Shown here one piece after another: positions 57,601 through 64,000 of a stretch of 64,000 bases of DNA; the first letter of the stretch is position 1, and each line of letters begins with the position of its first letter. This stretch comes from Eudromia elegans. Lineage: Eukaryota; Chordata; Aves; Tinamiformes; Tinamidae. The position numbers were made by a program, and so were the translations under genes. The stretch lies in the NCBI GenBank assembly GCA_003342815.1, contig PTEX01000007.1:124001-188000 (forward strand). Direction: 5' to 3'. Below the pieces are notes generated by a model. It ran no database searches, was not told where the DNA came from, and saw only the letters and a program-made list of their open reading frames with translations.

Positions 57601-60600
57601 ACATACAGATTGGAAAGATTAAGNCATGCTGGTTCTACCATTTTTATGGAACTTCAGAACTGTATTCACATCTCATTGAAATACGGGCACATAAAAACAT
57701 CAGGACAATAAATTCAATTTTACTGTGTTTCTGTTTAGCAGTGTTTTCCCTNTGCTTAAGAATTGCTTTAAGCATTTGGTTTTAATTTATCTTACTTGAT
57801 TTTTTTAATAGTCAGTTCTTGCTATTTAATTTCCTGGTGTTTTTTTTTAAATAATTTAATTTACAAACTTTTTTTAGGACTCATGAAGGAAAAAAAACCA
57901 CAATAGAATTTATGTATTACTTGATCTATATATTGAACTGCAGTTTACAAGTCTCTCATAAAATGAAATGTGTGATTCAATACAAAAATTCATCTACTGT
58001 ATGTAAGAAGTTTAGTAGATTACAAGTGTTCCTAACACTGGATGAGTAAGAGAAATGAAGAGGAGAGTGTACCTGGAAACACTATGGAATATATCGGTCT
58101 ACCTCCCCANATCCCCCAAAAGTCAAAGCACCCAAAGTCTGGAACAGTCACCTGCTACATTGTCTTTTTTAGCTCTGATCTTGACTTGAGCTTTGTTCAC
58201 ATTTTGGATCACAGTGGTACTGTAAGAAAGAAAATGTTTATCTTAACTGNGAAGATTAAAGGTTCTATTAATTCACTATATACAAAGTGATGTAGCATTG
58301 TCGTAAAGATTTGGGCATAGCTGCCAGCTTTGTTTTCGAAGCGCAGACTTTAAAGCTACGACAGAACCTATTACACAAACGAGTTTCCAGCAATGTTAAA
58401 AGCAGCAGAGTCTGTGAAGTGTTATTTTAGAAACACCTTCAACTAAGTATACAAAGTTTATCTGAAAAATAGCTANTCATCTGACTAATTACTTCAAAAT
58501 ACTTTAATAACACTAAATATAATAAACCTGTAAGACCCTTCTCCCACTAAAAGCAAAGGAATTTCAAGGTTAAAATGCAAATCAAAGCTGTAACATTTAA
58601 GAGTTCATGCCTGTCTGTTCTTTCAGAACAGTAATTACTTCATTTATCCACCAACTCTGCCGAAATAGCAAATTGAAGTTTCTACAGATTTTGCCTTGAA
58701 GGATTCTGGAGTCTTAGTGGCCTAGTCTTAGATTTGCTTTTTCCCCATTAGCGCTAGTGAGAGAAGGGGTCAGGATCCTGCCCATAAGTCCACAACAACA
58801 AAAAAAAAAAAGAAAAAAAAAAGCATAAATAGTCTAGATTATGCTATATATCTTTGTTTCCTTATATACTGGCTGCTCTTTGCAAATGGGATCTATCTTC
58901 TCAAATCAAAGATTTGTGTGTAATTTCTGTTAATATTTCTGCTCTTTTTAAAGCATTTAAAAATTTACTTTTCATTTTCTTTTCATTTTCTTCCAAATGA
59001 GAGATCACCAGTGTGTTGATCACCCTTCTCCACATGTAGGGTTCCCACAGGTAAGTTCAGCAATGCTCACCTGAAGTCTCCAGCTGTGAACTTTGCCTCA
59101 GCAAGGGAAAAGGCAGCTTCTCTCATCACCTCACCCATCAGCAACTTAGTCTGGAAAGAGGGAGAGGAAGGAGGTAACACATACAAGGCNCTTTGCTCTT
59201 TTTGCAGGATGAATGCTTTTCATTAAAAGCATCAAGAATATAACACAGAATTTAAAAAAGAAAAAACCCTTTATCTCAAGCTGACTCTCAAACCACAAAT
59301 CCTTCACAAAGGAAGAAATTCCATCTGGATGCAACTTCTGGTCTCTACCTCCTGGTGTTCCCAGTCACGCAGAAAATGTATATGTGCAGTGTCCTTTCAA
59401 GCAACAAAGACAGTACCACAGAATGCATTAAATCCACTCCTACAGTGTCCACTCCTACTCCACTCTTACACAGCAAATCGCCTGTAATATAGAAGATGCA
59501 GTAAGGAACTCTACACATAAAAGAAAACAGAGACTAGGAGTTGTNGGAAAGAGATGAAGAATATTAAGCGTTACAGAATTTCAGTACTGTTGCTGTCAGG
59601 AAACGGTACGTCTGCTGACACGTCCTCAGTAGCTTCACTTACAAAACACAGGTTATCCACAAAGTTGTCCTCGGTTCCAGACTACCTTATGAAGTTAGCA
59701 GGATGTTCCCATACCATACAACTAATTGACAGATAACAGCACTTTTAAACAGAGTGAGCCCTATATAGGAAAATTCTAGTTTACCTACCTCAATGATTTT
59801 CTTAAGGATCTGCCTGAATCGAAGTGTCAAAGCATCAGATTTTTTCTTCAGGAGGTTACGACCAGTTTGGGCTCCTTTCAAACGGGCTTTCATGATGGTC
59901 TGAGCCCTGTTAAACACAGGAAGAAATAAAAAGGTCCCACATTGTCCAAAGGGATAAGGAAAAAGTTAAAACAAACTTTCACACATGAAAATTATTCGAA
60001 CTGTGAAGCAACTAAGAGCAATCAATGCAGTAAACCAGGGTGGGCAATTCAGGAAAGAATTCTAATTTTGCATTTAAAATGAAGAGAACATATCCTCCCC
60101 ATCAATGACATTTACAAGGCTAATATCTGTAAAGTTGAATATCATGGAAAAACGACAAGTTATTTTTCAGCTCTTTCATAACAGAAAATACGAATTTTTC
60201 TTCCCTGACGACTACCCCAAGTGGACCATTCTGATGCCTGTTTGGAAGTGAAGGATCCCTGTTTCCCTCTGCTTCTGTGAGGGGGTTTTTTGTTTTGTTT
60301 GATTTATGTTAACTAAACTGGCAGTAGTTATAGCACAAAAGCAGTGTTAGCTTAAGCTACTGCTCTGTTCNTACAGCCACCAAACAGAAAGGACAGCACT
60401 CAAGACAACTTTGTGTAAGAAGTGGCCTGCACACTTCCTCTCTGACCTTGGAAAAAATAAGTATAATTAAGAGTCTAGCTTTACTTCCCCAACTTCACAG
60501 TGCATATTGTAAGAATAACAGCTACAAGATGCTTATAACTGGAAAAAGGCGAGTCTTTTCTAAATGCTCAGGAATAAAAAGAAGCAAGGTCAAGGAACTG

Positions 60601-61609
60601 GAAGGTAGTTTTGCTTTCCAAATAAACTGGCACTGTCTTTGGGANGGCAGCACCTTGTGCCAACCTGCTGGCTCTGTTCACACCTGCTAGGAACTGGCTC
60701 AGTTCCACCCCGAGCCAGATCCCATGGGTCTGGTGAATGCATTAAACAAAGCCAAGCCATGTTTACTGTAAACAAGACAGAGCACTTTCTGAAAGTGATC
60801 GTGTCTAGTGCTNAAGAGGTTCACAGCAGCAAAACCTTTCACAAAGATACAAAGGAGAAAAACCAACAATTCCGAAAATTATTTTGTCCGTTTTGTTGGT
60901 NAATAGAAAGATTTGTTCCAGAGGTAGACGGGCTTTATTTGACTGCCCTAACTTACTTCCCTAACAAAATATCAGCCACATTACTGGTCTAACACCTCCT
61001 TTGAGAGAGAGGCCTGCAAGTCTTAAAACTGTAGCACATCACCAGCTTGCCACAGCGATGCACGAGCCCGCAGANCCGCAGCTCGGGCGCCAACCCGCTT
61101 TTATGTGGGATCTGGAACAGCTTTTGAGGCAAAGCCCTTCAAGCCCGGACAGCTTTTAGCGCAGTGTCAATTCCAAGCATTCCCGTTTGTTCTGGTGCTG
61201 GCTGCTTTCCATCTCGGGAGACATCTGACTTCATGACAAACAGTCTGCTGCGAGAACCTGGAAAATTGTGATGCCGCTGTCCGACTTCCTCTATTTCCTT
61301 AACTCTTTCTAGGCGGCCCCGAGCACGGCGCTGCCGCAGCGGCCTCCGCTGTCCGGGGCAGAAGCCANGCTCTGCCGTTCCGCACCGTTAGAATTTGCCT
61401 CCTCGCGTAAGGAGGCCCCGAGGAGCCGCCGGCGCCGGTTACGGCCCCCGCGCCGGGAAAGGCTGCGCCGGAGAGCGGCCAGGAGCGCCCCCGGGCCCGG
61501 CCGTGACCGTTGGTGAGGCCGTTGGCGCCCGCGCGGGGGCGGGGGGACGCACGACACGGGACACTCACATGCGCGACGGGAAGATCTCAATGCGGTCCTT
61601 GCCCGACAT
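54461..61609 (-). CDS. ATP6V1D: ATP6V1D, V-type H+-ATPase subunit D (whole spliced CDS)
   Basis: Nine exons join in frame to 247 codons and a stop, the length I recall for human ATP6V1D. Known role: subunit D with subunit F forms the central rotor stalk of the V1 sector, coupling ATP hydrolysis by the A3B3 ring to proton pumping through V0 in endosomes, lysosomes and other acidic organelles. The protein is mostly two long antiparallel helices: the N-terminal helix (about 15-75) and the C-terminal one (about 125-215), around a short globular part (about 80-118). The start GCCACCATG is a perfect Kozak sequence. It is transcribed from the bidirectional CpG island shared with EIF2S1. Confidence 0.98.
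54603..55203 (-). other. ATP6V1D: ATP6V1D intron 8
   Basis: 0.6 kb, no recognised feature; overlapping open frames on both strands at 54893-55157 look like chance. Confidence 0.6.
55204..55282 (-). CDS. ATP6V1D: ATP6V1D exon 8 (residues 175-201)
   Basis: Encodes [20 protein letters not shown]-like sequence (here [13 protein letters not shown]) and REEFY, with split codons at both ends. Donor TACAG|GTAAGT. Part of the long C-terminal helix of the rotor shaft. Confidence 0.97.
55283..56444 (-). other. ATP6V1D: ATP6V1D intron 7
   Basis: 1.2 kb, no recognised feature. Confidence 0.6.
56445..56511 (-). CDS. ATP6V1D: ATP6V1D exon 7 (residues 153-175)
   Basis: Encodes [20 protein letters not shown] then EH. 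The conserved [11 protein letters not shown] motif is a hallmark of subunit D. Donor CATG|GTGAGT. Confidence 0.98.
56512..56864 (-). other. ATP6V1D: ATP6V1D intron 6
   Basis: 0.35 kb, no recognised feature. Confidence 0.6.
56865..56968 (-). CDS. ATP6V1D: ATP6V1D exon 6 (residues 118-152)
   Basis: Encodes [20 protein letters not shown] then [23 protein letters not shown] is strongly conserved in V- and A-type D subunits and begins the C-terminal helix. Donor CAG|GTTGAT is non-standard at +3 to +6. Confidence 0.98.
56969..57434 (-). other. ATP6V1D: ATP6V1D intron 5
   Basis: 0.47 kb, no recognised feature. Confidence 0.6.
57435..57479 (-). CDS. ATP6V1D: ATP6V1D exon 5 (residues 103-118)
   Basis: A 45-base exon encoding [15 protein letters not shown]. 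Human has YHEGTD, so HYQEGGD is a small local change in the globular loop. Split codons at both ends match the neighbouring exons exactly. Confidence 0.97.
57480..58151 (-). other. ATP6V1D: ATP6V1D intron 4
   Basis: 0.67 kb, no recognised feature. Confidence 0.6.
58152..58219 (-). CDS. ATP6V1D: ATP6V1D exon 4 (residues 80-103)
   Basis: Encodes [20 protein letters not shown] then VA; acceptor TCTTTCTTACAG and donor GCAG|GTGACT. Part of the globular head that contacts subunit F and the ring. Confidence 0.97.
58220..59070 (-). other. ATP6V1D: ATP6V1D intron 3
   Basis: 0.85 kb. It contains an A-rich run at 58799-58822 and a 12-bp near-tandem repeat near 58969-58992 (TTTTCATTTTCT). Confidence 0.6.
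59071..59150 (-). CDS. ATP6V1D: ATP6V1D exon 3 (residues 54-80)
   Basis: Encodes [20 protein letters not shown] then FTAGDF; one Leu replaces human Met at residue 56. Donor TTCAG|GTGAGC. Confidence 0.98.
59151..59788 (-). other. ATP6V1D: ATP6V1D intron 2
   Basis: 0.64 kb, with local imperfect repeats of CCACTCCTAC near 59432-59467; nothing else seen. Confidence 0.6.
59789..59906 (-). CDS. ATP6V1D: ATP6V1D exon 2 (residues 14-53)
   Basis: Encodes [20 protein letters not shown] then [19 protein letters not shown], identical in this stretch to mammals as I recall it. The GxxLLKKKxDAL motif defines the N-terminal helix of subunit D. Donor GAG|GTAGGT. Confidence 0.98.
59907..61568 (-). other. 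ATP6V1D: ATP6V1D intron 1
   Basis: 1.7 kb. The left part is ordinary AT-rich intron; from about 61040 it grades into the shared CpG island. Confidence 0.65.
61569..61609 (-). CDS. ATP6V1D: ATP6V1D exon 1, coding part (residues 1-14)
   Basis: Encodes [13 protein letters not shown] and the first two bases of Met14. Start context GCCACCATG is optimal. Donor CGCAT|GTGAGT: the exon must end after AT, since exon 2 supplies the G of Met14. Confidence 0.97.
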
Positions 61610-61772
61610 GGTGGCGGTGCCGGGCGGGCGGTCGCCGCTCCTGCCGCCGCGCCGCGCGCTCCCGTGACCCCGCAGCCGCCCCGCCCCAGGCCGGCCGGGC
61701 CGGGAGAAGCCCGGATGGCGCCGCCCCCGGGCCGCTCCGCCGGTCACGCGCGCGCCGGTGGGCGGGGCGGCG

Positions 61773-61786
61773 GGTCTCGCGAGACC
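61773..61786. promoter_or_regulatory. Palindromic TCTCGCGAGA promoter element
   Basis: The 14-base perfect palindrome GGTCTCGCGAGACC contains TCTCGCGAGA, an element known from TATA-less CpG-island and bidirectional promoters (reported to act with Kaiso/ZBTB33 and other factors). Its position between two opposed first exons suits a shared promoter. Confidence 0.8.
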
Positions 61787-61789
61787 GAG

Positions 61790-61894
61790 CGGGGCGAGAA
61801 GGCGGCTGCGCGGGGCCGGTGCGCGGCGAGGTGGGAGTGGGGCGAGTTCGGCACGCGGCGTCAACGGGCACCAGGAACCCCCGCGCGACGACAG
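61790..61894 (+). other. EIF2S1: EIF2S1 noncoding exon 1 (5' end uncertain)
   Basis: The donor GACAG|GTAAGG at 61895 is strong and is followed by about 1.2 kb before the first coding exon. The start of the exon cannot be read from the sequence and is placed only roughly after the palindrome. Confidence 0.6.

Positions 61895-64000
<2,106 letters not shown>

Overview
This is vertebrate nuclear DNA, most likely from a bird. The proteins are amniote-type, the introns are compact, and a decayed CR1 LINE 3' end of the avian type lies at 6392-6665. The gene order PALS1(MPP5)(+) - ATP6V1D(-) - EIF2S1(+) is the order I recall from human 14q23.3. I see no bacterial, viral, CRISPR, tRNA or rRNA gene.

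Region by region: 1-167 may be the last exon and poly(A) signal of an unrecognised upstream + strand gene. Positions 1231-2720 form a GC-rich promoter region for PALS1, broken by a 261-base run of N at 2024-2284. A long 5' UTR intron area follows (about 2.7-26.4 kb) and contains a candidate noncoding exon at 20481-20565. Thirteen PALS1 coding exons (26527-49459) join to 675 codons plus a stop, the length I recall for human PALS1. Its 3' UTR probably runs to about 52.37 kb. ATP6V1D lies tail to tail with it: nine exons on the - strand (61609 down to 54461) give 247 codons plus a stop. ATP6V1D and EIF2S1 are head to head across a CpG island (about 61.3-62.2 kb) with a TCTCGCGAGA palindrome and a GC box. 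EIF2S1 shows a noncoding exon 1, the first coding exon with the regulatory Ser51, and the start of the next exon, where the window ends.

The three genes have separate housekeeping or cell-architecture roles: apical polarity scaffold, V-ATPase central stalk, and translation initiation. Their link here is positional: a shared bidirectional promoter (ATP6V1D/EIF2S1) and converging 3' ends (PALS1/ATP6V1D).

I did not find a clear new biological system. The items most worth a second look are the charged 114-residue ORF antisense to the junction of the two converging genes (52353-52697), the candidate upstream terminal exon at the left edge, the candidate 5' UTR exon at 20481-20565, several perfect short-spacer inverted repeats, and a 660-bp purine-skewed block at 27840-28500. 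The isolated single Ns inside coding exons all fall at third codon positions, which suggests masked variable sites rather than random errors.
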